Assembly: GCA_016931085.1 (NCBI GenBank)
Contig: JAFGFO010000404.1
Span: 1-33,168, forward strand
Length of the DNA: 33,168 bases
DNA from: Thermoflexales bacterium
GTDB lineage: Bacteria; Chloroflexota; Anaerolineae; Fen-1058
Reading direction: 5' to 3'
Below are positions 1 through 9,791 of this stretch, one piece after another (position 1 is the first letter of the stretch; every line of letters starts with the position of its first letter). The translations under genes were made by a program, and so were the position numbers. Below the pieces are notes generated by a model that was not told where the DNA came from, did not search any database, and saw only the letters and a program-made list of their open reading frames with translations.

Positions 1-67
1 TGGGTTCGGCAGCCTTGCGCTTGCCCCCGACGTTATATGTCATCAGCCTGAGCTGTACGTGTTCCAT
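1..67 (-). CDS. Truncated N-terminus, possible endonuclease/exonuclease/phosphatase-family protein
   Basis: An ATG at 67 on the minus strand opens a frame that runs off the left edge of the window after 22 codons. The peptide begins MEHVQLRLMTYNVGGKRK. A hydrophobic strand ending in MTYNVGG close to the N-terminus is typical of the endonuclease/exonuclease/phosphatase superfamily, where the Asn binds the catalytic metal. No clear ribosome-binding site is visible, and only one motif is available, so this is a tentative call. It lies downstream of gmd on the same strand, separated from it by a 17-bp repeat array and about 80 bases without an evident gene. Confidence 0.35.
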   Translation of the reverse strand, partial: MEHVQLRLMTYNVGGKRKAAEP

Positions 68-149
68 AGTTACCGATTGGGTGCCTGAGTCGAGGTCGTT
101 TCACCAGGGACCTTTGGCGCGTATGTCGTGGCATATGTCGATGAATAAC

Positions 150-1256
<1,107 letters not shown>

Positions 1257-1265
<9 letters not shown>

Positions 1266-2207
1266 CACCCTCGTGCGCCAATAGTCGAGCGTGTCGCGCA
1301 GCGTTTGCTCGAACGGAATGCGAGGTGTCCAGCCTGTTGTTGCGCACACTTTGCTGGCGTCGCAATAGCTCAGGGGCGTATCGGACGGGCGCAAACGCGC
1401 TGGGTCGATTTCGACCCGAATGGGCACTTGGCTCAAGGATAACAGGATGTCCAGGAGCGACTGTACGCTGCGGGGCTGGCCGGAGCCGATGTTATACACC
1501 TCGCCGGCTTCCCCTTGGGTCACAACCAGGTGGTAGGCGCGCACCATATCCCGTACGTCGCTAAAGTCGCGTTGTGCGTTCAAATTGCCAACACGGATGA
1601 CGGCCTCTTGTTGGCCAGCCTCTATCTGCGCGATTTGCCTGGCAAAGGCCGAGGCGACAAATCTGTCTGACTGGCGTGGACCAATGTGATTGAACGGGCG
1701 CACGCGCACGCACGGGATCTGGTGGCTGAGAAAATACTGCAGCCCGAGGTAATCTTGGGCGATCTTGCTGACGGCATACGGACTCTCGGGGCGCAGCGGC
1801 GTGTCTTCGCGCAGCGGCATGGCACTTGCCGGTGCGCGCCCATATTCCTCGTTGGAGCCAATGACCAGCACACGAGCCTTGGCGCCTAGCTTGACCAGGG
1901 CGTTGAGAATGTTGGTTTGGGCGCGGATATTATTCTCCAGCGTGTCCCATGGATCGTCCCAAGACACGGGGACGTAGGCCTGGGCCGCCAGGTGAAAAAT
2001 CACGTCCGGGGTGTGCCGCTCAAGCATGGCTTGGGTCGCCTCGAGGTCACGCAAATCGACTTCCAGGCAGTCCACCCGGCGGTCGAGCAGCGAACGGTCC
2101 CAGCCGGGCAAGATACAGCCACTTACCTGCCAGGTGCTTTGTTCCAAAAGATAATCGGCAAGATGGCTGCCGGCAAAACCGGCAGCGCCTGTGATCAAAG
2201 CGCGCAA
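1257..2207 (-). CDS. rmd: GDP-6-deoxy-D-mannose (4-keto) reductase, SDR family
   Basis: This 316-residue extended SDR protein has GAAGFAG at 7-13 and the catalytic Tyr144/Lys148 in SPYAVSK. The stretch RPFNHIGPRQ followed by VGNLNAQRDFSDVRD is typical of Rmd, which reduces the Gmd product to GDP-D-rhamnose. The neighbouring gmd supports this over a generic epimerase. GDP-fucose synthase is less likely because its usual signatures are absent. Translation starts at TTG 2207, giving MRALITG, with AAGGA seven bases upstream. A promoter-like element lies at 2242-2270, so rmd-gmd may be transcribed apart from prfB. The last codons, GTG AAA ACC TGA, run into the CTGAAAC repeat. Confidence 0.85.
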
Positions 2208-2241
2208 TGCTTGTTCCTTCTATCTATGGTGTCTGATGTGA

Positions 2242-2270
2242 ATTATACCTCAGAAGCTGGGTTTTTGGAA
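2242..2270 (-). promoter_or_regulatory. Predicted promoter for rmd-gmd
   Basis: On the minus strand TATAAT (2247-2242) lies 17 bases downstream of TTCCAA (2270-2265). The -10 is a perfect match and the -35 is weak. It lies in the 81-base gap between prfB and rmd. Confidence 0.5.
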
Positions 2271-2288
2271 AAAAACGGTTTCTAACAA

Positions 2289-3393
2289 CTACTCGTTTTC
2301 GCCTATGATCGAGCGCAGATAAGCTTCCATAAACTTGTCGAGCTGCCCGTCCAACACCGCCGTTGTATTGCCTGTTTCGTGCTCGGTGCGGTGATCTTTG
2401 ACCATCTGGTAGGGGTGCAGTACGTAGGAGCGAATTTGGCTACCCCATTCGGCGCTGACGTGAACGCCCTTTAACTCGGCTAATTCTTGGCGGTGCTTAC
2501 GTTCCTCCAGTTCGGCCAGGCGCGCGCGCAGTACCTTGAGCGCGTTTTCGCGGTTTTGGGTTTGGCTGCGCTCGTTTTGGCAGCTCACCACCAGCCCGCT
2601 GGGTAGGTGCGTGATGCGCACAGCCGTCTCGTTCTTTTGCACGTGTTGACCCCCGGCGCTGGAGGCACGAAAAGTATCTATCCTGAGATCGTCTGGCTGG
2701 ATGACGATCTCGCTGTTTTCGCCAATGTCTGGCCAAAGCTCGACCAGGGCGAACGAGGTGTGGCGGCGATGGGCGGCGTCAAACGGGCTGAGTCGCACCA
2801 GGCGATGGACGCCCCGTTCGGCGCGCAAGTAGCCGTAGGCGTATTCGCCTTCGATAGCGATGGTCACGCTTTTGATACCGGCCTCGTCGCCGCCCATCTG
2901 ATCCAGGATACTGCTTTTGTAAGCGTGTTGTTCGGCCCAGCGCAGATACATGCGCATCAACATCTCGGTCCAATCTTGGGCGTCTACACCGCCGGCGCCG
3001 GCGTGAATCGCCAGGATGGCATCACCGCGATCGCGCCGCCCGGAAAGCAGCAGGGTGAATTCACGCTGTTCCAGCTCGGCCTCCAGCCGGCCGGTTTCAG
3101 CTAGCACGTCATCAAGCAGAGTCTCATCTGATTCAAGTTGAGCCAGTTCCAACAGATCCAATGCGTCGCGGGCTCGGCTTTGCAGCCCGGTCCAATTATC
3201 TACCTCAGCACGCAAGGCGGTCAATTGGCGCATGTCCGCTTGGGCTGTTTCTGGATCGTCCCAAAAACATGGGCTTGAAGCGTGTTTCTCTAGCTTGACT
3301 AGCTCTTGCTGCTTGCCGGCTATGTCAAAGACGCTCCAGTAGATTGGCAATTCTTGCATTCAACTCGACCAGGCGTGAGCGTGATTCTTCCAT
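2289..3393 (-). CDS. prfB: Peptide chain release factor 2, expressed through a programmed +1 frameshift
   Basis: RF2 reads UGA and UAA and triggers peptide release on the ribosome. The tripeptide anticodon SPF (about residues 202-204) and the catalytic GGQ in SSAGGQHVQ (about 247-249) are both present. The true start is ATG 3393, preceded by GAGGAG. It encodes 22 codons ending in CTT at 3330-3328, followed by in-frame TGA. A +1 slip to GAC continues the main frame from DIAGKQQEL, giving 367 residues, very near the 365 of E. coli RF2. Reading only the uninterrupted frame, from an internal ATG at 3359, would give a wrong N-terminus. ftsY lies 52 bases upstream on the same strand. Confidence 0.95.
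3324..3337 (-). promoter_or_regulatory. prfB +1 programmed frameshift site (CTT TGA C with SD-like GGAG)
   Basis: On the minus strand the sequence is GGAG CGT CTT TGA C. The slippery CTT and the poor-context stop TGA-C match the classical prfB autoregulatory site. The Shine-Dalgarno-like GGAG sits three bases before CTT, the spacing found in E. coli. When RF2 is scarce, the ribosome slips at CTT and full-length RF2 is made. Confidence 0.93.
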
Positions 3394-3419
3394 CTTTTTT
3401 TACTCCTCGAAAATAGATG

Positions 3420-3446
3420 GTAGGGGCGGGGTTACCCTGCCCCTAC
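3420..3446. repeat. GTAG-footed palindrome at the ftsY stop codon
   Basis: GTAGGGGCGGGG (3420-3431) pairs with CCCTGCCCCTAC (3435-3446) over a three-base loop, with one G-U pair. The minus-strand end GTAG overlaps the ftsY TAG stop (TTAGTAG). It may act as a hairpin between ftsY and prfB. No T-run follows, so it is not a typical terminator. Confidence 0.75.
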
Positions 3447-4357
3447 TAATCGAACAAACCATCCACAAAGGCTTGCGCGTCAAATTCAGCCATGTCCCCC
3501 ATTTTCTCGCCCGTGCCGATAAAGCGCACCGGCAGCCCCAAGCCATTCGTGATCGAGAAAATCATCCCGCCTTTGGCTGTGCCATCCAGCTTGGTCACGA
3601 TCACGCCGCTGGCTTTTACCGCGTCGCGAAACAGGCGAGCCTGGGTCAGCGCGTTCTGGCCGGTGGTGGCATCGATGACCACCAGGGTCTCGTGCGGCGC
3701 GCCGGGCAAAGCCTTGGCCGCCACGCTGCAGACCTTGGCGAGTTCTTGCATCAGGTTATACTTGGTGTGCAACCGCCCAGCCGTGTCGGCGATGACCAGA
3801 TCGACCTTGCGGGCCTGAGCAGCCTTGATGGCGTCGAACACGATCGCGGCCGGGTCCGCCCCCGGCGTGCCGCCGACTAGTGGCACACCGGCTCGCTCGG
3901 CCCAGATGTCGATCTGTTCGCCGGCCGCCGCGCGGAAGGTGTCGGCCCCGGCCAGCAGCACGCTGCGCCCGCGCTGCTTGTAATAGGCCGCCAGCTTGGC
4001 GATGCTGGTCGTCTTACCTGAGCCGTTCACACCGATGATGACGATGACAGACAAGGGACGCGCTTCATCGCTGCTCATAGGAGTCGCCTCTCCCAGCAGG
4101 ACGCGCAATTCGACCTTGAGCACGTCTTGAAGCTGACCGGTTTGGGTCAGCCCCTTGCTTTTGACGTGCGCTTGCAGGCGCTCCAGCAAGAATAAGGTGG
4201 TGTCCACTCCCATGTCGGCCTGGATCAGCAAAGCCTCTAACTCGTCCCAGGTCTCGGGCGTGATTTCAGTTTGCCCCAGCAGCGTGGCCACGCGGCCAAA
4301 GACAGTCTGGCGCGTTCGGGTCAAACTGTCGCGTATCGAAGCGATTTTTCCAAGCAT
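3446..4357 (-). CDS. ftsY: Signal recognition particle receptor FtsY
   Basis: FtsY is the SRP receptor GTPase that docks ribosome-SRP complexes at the membrane. The protein has a short helical N domain followed by the G domain. Numbered from ATG 4357, the P-loop GVNGSGKTT is at about 109-117. DTFRAAAGEQ, DTAGRLHTKYNLMQEL and TKLDGTAKGG follow in the expected order. I prefer ATG 4357 (MLGKIASIRDS, 303 residues) because GAGGG lies seven bases upstream. A longer in-frame start at 4411 would add 18 residues without family character. There is no acidic A domain, as in many short FtsY proteins. prfB follows 52 bases downstream. Confidence 0.95.
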   Translation of the reverse strand: MLGKIASIRDSLTRTRQTVFGRVATLLGQTEITPETWDELEALLIQADMGVDTTLFLLERLQAHVKSKGLTQTGQLQDVLKVELRVLLGEATPMSSDEARPLSVIVIIGVNGSGKTTSIAKLAAYYKQRGRSVLLAGADTFRAAAGEQIDIWAERAGVPLVGGTPGADPAAIVFDAIKAAQARKVDLVIADTAGRLHTKYNLMQELAKVCSVAAKALPGAPHETLVVIDATTGQNALTQARLFRDAVKASGVIVTKLDGTAKGGMIFSITNGLGLPVRFIGTGEKMGDMAEFDAQAFVDGLFD

Positions 4358-4464
4358 GCGTTTTCCCTCACCAAGAAAAAAAGATGGCGCACTATTCAGG
4401 AATGGCGACATCGTGGGTCTCGCACCCGAGACCTTGAACCTGAAACTGTTTTAACAACCCCCTG

Positions 4465-4492
4465 ATTATACCGTTATCTGGAATTGACGCAA
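4465..4492 (-). promoter_or_regulatory. Predicted promoter for ftsY-prfB
   Basis: On the minus strand TATAAT (4470-4465) lies 16 bases downstream of TTGCGT (4492-4487), in the gap between the cyclase stop and ftsY. Confidence 0.5.
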
Positions 4493-4521
4493 GTAGAGAC
4501 GTAGCATGCTACGTCTCTACT
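4492..4521. repeat. 30-bp perfect palindrome at the cyclase stop codon
   Basis: The 15-base arm AGTAGAGACGTAGCA is followed directly by its reverse complement, with the centre between 4506 and 4507. Its GTAG foot overlaps the TAG stop of the cyclase gene (ATAGTAG on the minus strand). It has the same GTAG...CTAC ends as the palindromes at 3420-3446 and 29556-29625. Confidence 0.85.
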
Positions 4522-7500
4522 ATGCCAGCCCATCCCTATGTTGTAGGACCGGCATCTCTATACCAGCTCGCCTCAAGTCATAACCCGCGTTCAACTGCTT
4601 AAAAACCTGGCCCGCGCGGGCCAAGTGCTCTTGGCCTTTGGCGCCGCTGGTGTGTTGGGCCAGCTCGTAATGCGCCAGGCCTTGTTCGTAGGGCATCCCC
4701 AAGCGCCCGGCTGTCTCCAGGCACTTGCCCCACAGAGCTTGCGCACGGTGCGGGCGACCAGATATCTGCTCGTATAGCCCCTGCCATAGCCAGGCGCTGG
4801 GTTGGCCGATGGGAAACACGCGGGCAAATTGTCCCAAGGCCCTACAGGCTTGCTTGGCCCTGGATTTGAAATTCGATGCGGCTGCCTCCGGCTCGGCGGA
4901 CGCCCACAGGTTGAGGCAGACTTGGGCCACGTGTGAGTAAGCCAGGAGCAGTGTGTAAGAAATGGGTCGAGACTGGCTAATCAAGTCCAAAGCCGTTTCG
5001 GCGGCCCGTCCAGCCAGGTCGAGCTCTTCCTGGTAACTATAAGCCAGGGCCATTAACCCGTGAGCGTGAACCTCCTCTAAACGCCCAAGGTGTTCGGCCA
5101 GCAAAAAGTCTAACTCTGCCAAGGGGACGGTGGCCGCCCCAACTTGCCCTAGCGAGAGCATGCATCGAATTTGCCCAAGCACGCCATAAGCGCGGTATTG
5201 GACATCGCCGCGCTCGCGAGCCGAGGTGTAGAGATCGGCGAACAATCTGGCGCTTTTCGCGAAATTACCTTGGAGGTAAGTGATGGTTGCCAGGGTGTTC
5301 ATGCCTTGTTCCCAACGGCGGCGATCTCCCAACTGAGCGGATATCTCGATGGCTTCCTTGAGGGATTTTTGAGCTTCTTCCCACTGGCCGCTGCCAGCAT
5401 CGTAAACGGCGGTCAACAGCAGCACCCAGGCTAACGAGGGAAGATGGTTCACGCTGCGGGCGATCTCCCGCGCGCGGCGGCTGTAAGCTCGGGCGATGGG
5501 ATGTAGTGGAATGAGGCCAGCGGCGACACTGACGTTGGCGTGGCTTAGCGCTAGCTCTGGAGAGGGGCCGGCCGCCTCGGCCAGGTTGAGCGAGCGCAGA
5601 TTGGCGTTGATGTTCAACGTCGCCTCATTGGCGTAAAAGTAGACCTGGCCCAGCACCCAGTAGGCACGGGCCGCTTCCATCGAAACGATAGCTGCTCGTG
5701 TCTTTTCCTCGCTTGCCTGGGGGGAGCGGGCAAATCTGGCCAGCCAGGCGCGGTGCACTATTTGGCGCACGACTTGGTCCCCCAGGCTCAGGACCAGGCC
5801 CTGGCGCGAGCTTGGCGCCGCCTGGCCTAGCAGCATCAGCGCTTGCTCCAGGTGTTGGCGGCTTTCCCGCAGTTGGCCCAGGCCCAGATAAGCTTCTCCC
5901 AATTGCCGTTCCCAACGGGCTCGCTGTTCTGACAACGCCCCTGCTGACTGATCAGCGAGCTGAGGCCCTACCAGCTCGAGAGCCTGGCTGAAGAAATTGA
6001 CCGCTTCCCGGTTGGCATAGCTGTGCAGAGCTTGCTCGCCAGCTTTTTCCAGGTAAGCAATGGCTTTGGCCGGCACCTGGGCCTTGCTCCAGTGATGCGC
6101 CAGCAGGGGGTAGGACGAGCTGAGGTCGTCGGCGTAGGTGCGCTCGTACCACTCGGCCACGGCGCGGTGCAACTGCTGCCGCTGCGAAAAGAGCATCAAG
6201 TTATAGGCCACTTCCTGGGTGATGATGTGTTTGAAGGTATAGCCCAAGTCGGGCTGAGATGGGTCCAGCGGCGTGAGATCGAGCTGGCGTAGAACGTCGA
6301 GGTAATCGCCCAAGTGCTCCTTGTCGGCTTCGAGGGGATAAATGTCGCGCAGGATGCGAAAAGCAAAGGCGCGCCCGATCACACTGGCCACTTTGAGCGC
6401 CAGTTGCTGCGAGGGGGGCAGGCGATCGATGCGGCTGGTGATAATGCCCTGGACCGTGTCTGGTAAACTCAGCTCGTTCAGGTTGCCGGCGCCAGTCGCG
6501 ATGTGACATTCGCCCTCGTCGATGAGGATCAGCCCTGAATCGCGCAGGGCGTAGGCCATTTCTTCGCTGAAAAAGGGGTTGCCCTGGGCCTTGTCGCGAA
6601 TGAGAGCCGCCACCGCTTCCGGCAGTGACTTGACGCCCAACTGCTGACGCACGAGCGCCAGCGTATCTTCCAACGACAGCGCTTCCAGGTTCAGCCATTG
6701 CGCGTTGTCCGCGCTGAATAACATCTGGCAGTATTCCTCGGGTAGCGCACCGAGCAATGGCCGCGCGACAATGACCAGCAGGAGCGAGTGGCTGCCTTGG
6801 CCGATGAACAGCGTCAACAGCCACGAGGCTGAATCCATCCAATGAGCGTCTTCCAGAACGAGCAAGGTGGGTGACTGGGCAGTGGCCGTTTGCAGCAGTT
6901 GCAGCAGGAGCGTGCGCGTGTTGTCAGCCCGCACTTGCCCGTCCATCTGCCGCGTGATGTCGTTTTCCGGCAGGTCCAATGGCAGGACCGCGTTGAGCAA
7001 AGGCGCCAGGCGCATCAAGTTGGGATAAGCTTGCAGCCGCTCCAACACCCGCTTCCGGCGCTCGTCTGCGTCGGTCAGCGTGTCCAGGCTGAAGAACTGC
7101 CGGAACACGGGCCGCCAGGCGTGGTAAGGTGTAGACTTTTCGATGGCGTCTCCGGCGCCGCTCAGGGTCGGAATGCCCAGGCCCTTGGCCCGTTCGAGCA
7201 GGTCGCTGACCAGCCGCGACTTGCCGATACCGGCCTCGCCCTCGATGACGATGGTGCCCCCTTGACTGTCCTTCAGCAGTGTTTGGAGTTTGGCCTCCAA
7301 CATCGCGCGTTCTTTCGCACGCCCGACTATTGTGGACTTGTGGTCGACGGCTGTCGTCTTTGGTTGAGTGGTGTGTTTGGCGGCGGCCTCAGCCGGCGAG
7401 AGGGGACGGTAGACGGCAATGGGGTCTTTTTTACCTTTGACCGTCATGTGGGGCAGCGTCTCAAAGCCAAGCCGCGAGCAGGCGGTATGGTAGGTGGCCT

Positions 7501-8725
7501 CATCGCACAGGATGCTGTCGGGTGCGGCGACCATCAGCCGGGCCGATAGGTTGACATTGTCTCCGATCATGGCGTACTCGCGCCGCCGCTCGCTCCCTCG
7601 CCGGCCACAAAACACCCGCCCGCTGGTGATGCCGATCGCGCTGCGCAGCCCCAAACGGCCCAGCTCGGCTTGCATTTCTATGGCAGCCTGCACGCCGCGC
7701 AGCGGATCGTCTTCGTGGGTCAGCGGCGGCAGTCCGAAGGCTGCCAGCAGTGTCGTGCCTTTGTCATCCACGATGAACTGGTTGACGCTGCCTTCATAAT
7801 GGTACAGGATGGTCTGTAGATGGTGCATCACGGTTTGCATTTGCTGCAATGCATCCGGCGCTTCGAAATCGATGCCGGTCAGGTTGAGGAACACCACGGT
7901 CACGTGGCGGAGTTCGGCCAGCCAGCCGGTTTGCCCGGCGTCCAGGCGGGTCAGGATGGCGCCGGGGATATAGCCCTTGAGGGCAGTTTCCATTTCAGGC
8001 GCCAGTTTTATCGGTGCGGGTGAGCGAAGGGGAAGGGGGTTGATCACGTCCTCCAGGCGCACGCTGTTTTTCCCCACCTGCCTGTCCTTGTTGGGAATGG
8101 CGATGCCGGCGCAATTGTCACGCACAAGCTCCCAGGCTTCGGGCGACAGGACGACGTCGCCAGGTTTGGCTTGTTTGTTGGCTATACCCATTTGAACGAG
8201 CGGCTCGCCAGCTACCAGGAATTCCCATCGCCCGCGCTGGCCACCCACACTGGCTGCCAGTATCTCGCCGGCCCCGATCCCCAATCGCATGGATAGACGC
8301 ACGTCTTCTGTGGGTTCATAGTTGTGCAAGATCATTTGCAAGGCCAGGCTGGCCTGCGCGGCCCGCAAGGTGGCGGTAGCCAGGGCTTGCTCGCCATTAG
8401 AGCCTTCTGGGTTCTCACCACCAGCCGGCCACAACGCCAACGCGGCGTCACCCGCGAACTTGATGACGTCGCCGCCCAAGGTGGTCACCAGCTCGATGAG
8501 CTGCCCAAAGTAGGCATTGAGAATGATGGTCAATTCTTCCGCCCCGGATGGGCCGCGTTGGGCCATGCGTTCGGCCAGCGGCGTAAAGCCCGAGATGTCG
8601 GCAAACAGCACCGCAGCCGGGAAACGCTCGCCGTGGGGCGCCGTCAGGGGAGCGGGATTGGCAGCCAGGCGGCGCACAATCAAATTTGGCACATAACTGG
8701 CCAGTGTCTCTAGCATGATGGACAT
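4520..8725 (-). CDS. Tandem class III nucleotidyl cyclase - AAA/NB-ARC-type ATPase - TPR regulator
   Basis: This 1401-residue protein has the order C1 cyclase domain (about 35-200), C2 cyclase domain (about 270-440), P-loop ATPase (about 463-900) and a long TPR-like helical region. C1 keeps both metal-binding aspartates, D43 in FADISGF and D93 in KFAGDA, but lacks the N-x3-R transition-state pair. C2 lacks the first metal Asp (FLNLTGID) but keeps VDDKGTT (K322) and N392/R396 in GDNVNLSAR. One complete active site could therefore form between C1 and C2, as in mammalian soluble adenylyl cyclase, which has the same domain order. Walker A is GEAGIGKSR (496-504) and Walker B is LLVLEDA (621-627). 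The ATG at 8725 follows AAGGTG. The product nucleotide and signal are unknown. Confidence 0.9.
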   Translation of the reverse strand: MSIMLETLASYVPNLIVRRLAANPAPLTAPHGERFPAAVLFADISGFTPLAERMAQRGPSGAEELTIILNAYFGQLIELVTTLGGDVIKFAGDAALALWPAGGENPEGSNGEQALATATLRAAQASLALQMILHNYEPTEDVRLSMRLGIGAGEILAASVGGQRGRWEFLVAGEPLVQMGIANKQAKPGDVVLSPEAWELVRDNCAGIAIPNKDRQVGKNSVRLEDVINPLPLRSPAPIKLAPEMETALKGYIPGAILTRLDAGQTGWLAELRHVTVVFLNLTGIDFEAPDALQQMQTVMHHLQTILYHYEGSVNQFIVDDKGTTLLAAFGLPPLTHEDDPLRGVQAAIEMQAELGRLGLRSAIGITSGRVFCGRRGSERRREYAMIGDNVNLSARLMVAAPDSILCDEATYHTACSRLGFETLPHMTVKGKKDPIAVYRPLSPAEAAAKHTTQPKTTAVDHKSTIVGRAKERAMLEAKLQTLLKDSQGGTIVIEGEAGIGKSRLVSDLLERAKGLGIPTLSGAGDAIEKSTPYHAWRPVFRQFFSLDTLTDADERRKRVLERLQAYPNLMRLAPLLNAVLPLDLPENDITRQMDGQVRADNTRTLLLQLLQTATAQSPTLLVLEDAHWMDSASWLLTLFIGQGSHSLLLVIVARPLLGALPEEYCQMLFSADNAQWLNLEALSLEDTLALVRQQLGVKSLPEAVAALIRDKAQGNPFFSEEMAYALRDSGLILIDEGECHIATGAGNLNELSLPDTVQGIITSRIDRLPPSQQLALKVASVIGRAFAFRILRDIYPLEADKEHLGDYLDVLRQLDLTPLDPSQPDLGYTFKHIITQEVAYNLMLFSQRQQLHRAVAEWYERTYADDLSSSYPLLAHHWSKAQVPAKAIAYLEKAGEQALHSYANREAVNFFSQALELVGPQLADQSAGALSEQRARWERQLGEAYLGLGQLRESRQHLEQALMLLGQAAPSSRQGLVLSLGDQVVRQIVHRAWLARFARSPQASEEKTRAAIVSMEAARAYWVLGQVYFYANEATLNINANLRSLNLAEAAGPSPELALSHANVSVAAGLIPLHPIARAYSRRAREIARSVNHLPSLAWVLLLTAVYDAGSGQWEEAQKSLKEAIEISAQLGDRRRWEQGMNTLATITYLQGNFAKSARLFADLYTSARERGDVQYRAYGVLGQIRCMLSLGQVGAATVPLAELDFLLAEHLGRLEEVHAHGLMALAYSYQEELDLAGRAAETALDLISQSRPISYTLLLAYSHVAQVCLNLWASAEPEAAASNFKSRAKQACRALGQFARVFPIGQPSAWLWQGLYEQISGRPHRAQALWGKCLETAGRLGMPYEQGLAHYELAQHTSGAKGQEHLARAGQVFKQLNAGYDLRRAGIEMPVLQHRDGLA

Positions 8726-8748
8726 ATCACACCTTGTGCTTAATGCAT

Positions 8749-8782
8749 ATCATACCATATAAAGCGCCATTAGGAAATGGCG
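8749..8782 (-). promoter_or_regulatory. Possible cyclase promoter with small inverted repeat
   Basis: A TATGAT box (8754-8749, minus strand) lies just upstream of the cyclase start. CGCCATT (8765-8771) and AATGGCG (8776-8782) form a 7-bp stem over a four-base loop around the place a -35 box would occupy. No T-run follows, so an operator-like role is more likely than a terminator. The rest of the gap up to 8895 shows nothing I recognise. Confidence 0.3.
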
Positions 8783-8895
8783 GCGCTAGAATGCCGTAGA
8801 GAAATATCCTCTCTCTAGCTTAACGCCAGATGGCGGGCTTGTTTTTTCCAGTCTGCTCACACAGATTTCCACTTTTTGGAAAAAGAAACCCGCAC

Positions 8896-8923
8896 TTGAC
8901 AATCGCGTTATTGTGACTACACT
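8896..8923 (+). promoter_or_regulatory. Predicted promoter for the hydrolase-dus pair
   Basis: TTGACA (8896-8901) lies 16 bases upstream of TACACT (8918-8923). A very strong ribosome-binding site, AAGGAGGTGAT (8948-8958), follows just before the GTG start at 8961. Confidence 0.6.
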
Positions 8924-8960
8924 ATAGAGAAGAATCCATGTCACAAAAAGGAGGTGATTT

Positions 8961-9791
8961 GTGCATCACTTGGAGTTTGTCTGGAAAACAGAGGGTCACG
9001 GACGATTCTATGCCCAGGTTTGGCAGCCTGAGGCCGAGCCTAAGGCTGTCGTTTGCCTGGTGCATGGCCTGGGAGAACACAGCGGGCGTTACGCGCACTT
9101 GGGAACTTTTTTGGCCCAGGCCGGTTATGCGCTGTTAGCCTTTGATTTGCGCGGGCACGGTAAATCGGACGGGCAACGCGGCCACGCGCCCAGCTACGAG
9201 TGCCTATTGGACGACATCGCTCATTTTCTGAGCTTGGCAACTGAGCGTCACCCCGATTGTCCTCGTTTCCTGTATGGCCACAGTCTGGGCGGCACCCTGG
9301 TGCTCAGCTATGCTTTGCAGCGCCGGCCTCAACTGTCTGGCGTGATTGCCACTGGGCCGTTGCTGCGAGTAGCCTCCGAGCCGCCGGCTTGGAAACTTGC
9401 CCTTGGGAAAGCGATGTATGCTTTGCGGCCAACCTTTTCTATGTCCAATGACCTGGACGCTCTTGGTCTCTCGCACGACCCGGTGGTGGTGCGCGCCTAC
9501 CAGGACGATCCCTTGGTTCACGACCGCATCACGGCTCGCCTGGCGTTGGACATGTTCAGCGCCGGCTCGTGGGCCTTGGAGCATGCCGCCGAGTTGCCGC
9601 TGTCCCTGCTGCTGATGCACGGCGGCGCGGACCCGATCTGCTCTGTGCAGGCCAGCCGCGACTTTGCCGCCGCCGCAGGCTCCCGCTGTACGCTCAAGAT
9701 ATGGGACGAGCTGTATCACGAGATCCACAACGAGCCGGAACAGGGCCAGGTGTTTGCCTATCTGCTGGACTGGCTAAACAACACCGGATGA
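8961..9791 (+). CDS. Alpha/beta hydrolase, monoacylglycerol lipase / lysophospholipase family
   Basis: This 276-residue serine hydrolase of the Hydrolase_4 type probably cleaves acyl esters such as monoglycerides or lysophospholipids in the cytoplasm. The oxyanion strand reads VHGLGEHSGRY (about 34-44) and the next strand FDLRGHGKSDG. The nucleophile is Ser108 in GHSLGG, the acid is Asp224 in HGGADPI, and the base is His253 in LYHEIHNE. No signal peptide is seen. Translation starts at GTG 8961, six bases after GGAGG in a perfect anti-SD match. The gene overlaps dus by four bases (ATGA). The substrate cannot be fixed from sequence. Confidence 0.88.
   Translation: MHHLEFVWKTEGHGRFYAQVWQPEAEPKAVVCLVHGLGEHSGRYAHLGTFLAQAGYALLAFDLRGHGKSDGQRGHAPSYECLLDDIAHFLSLATERHPDCPRFLYGHSLGGTLVLSYALQRRPQLSGVIATGPLLRVASEPPAWKLALGKAMYALRPTFSMSNDLDALGLSHDPVVVRAYQDDPLVHDRITARLALDMFSAGSWALEHAAELPLSLLLMHGGADPICSVQASRDFAAAAGSRCTLKIWDELYHEIHNEPEQGQVFAYLLDWLNNTG

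Noticed and set aside
4358..4411. Upstream ATG extending FtsY by 18 residues
   Set aside because: The added residues lack family character, and the inner ATG has GAGGG at good spacing.
9569..9787. Upstream extension of dus
   Set aside because: It lies within the hydrolase; ATG 9788 overlaps its stop as ATGA and begins the Dus motif.
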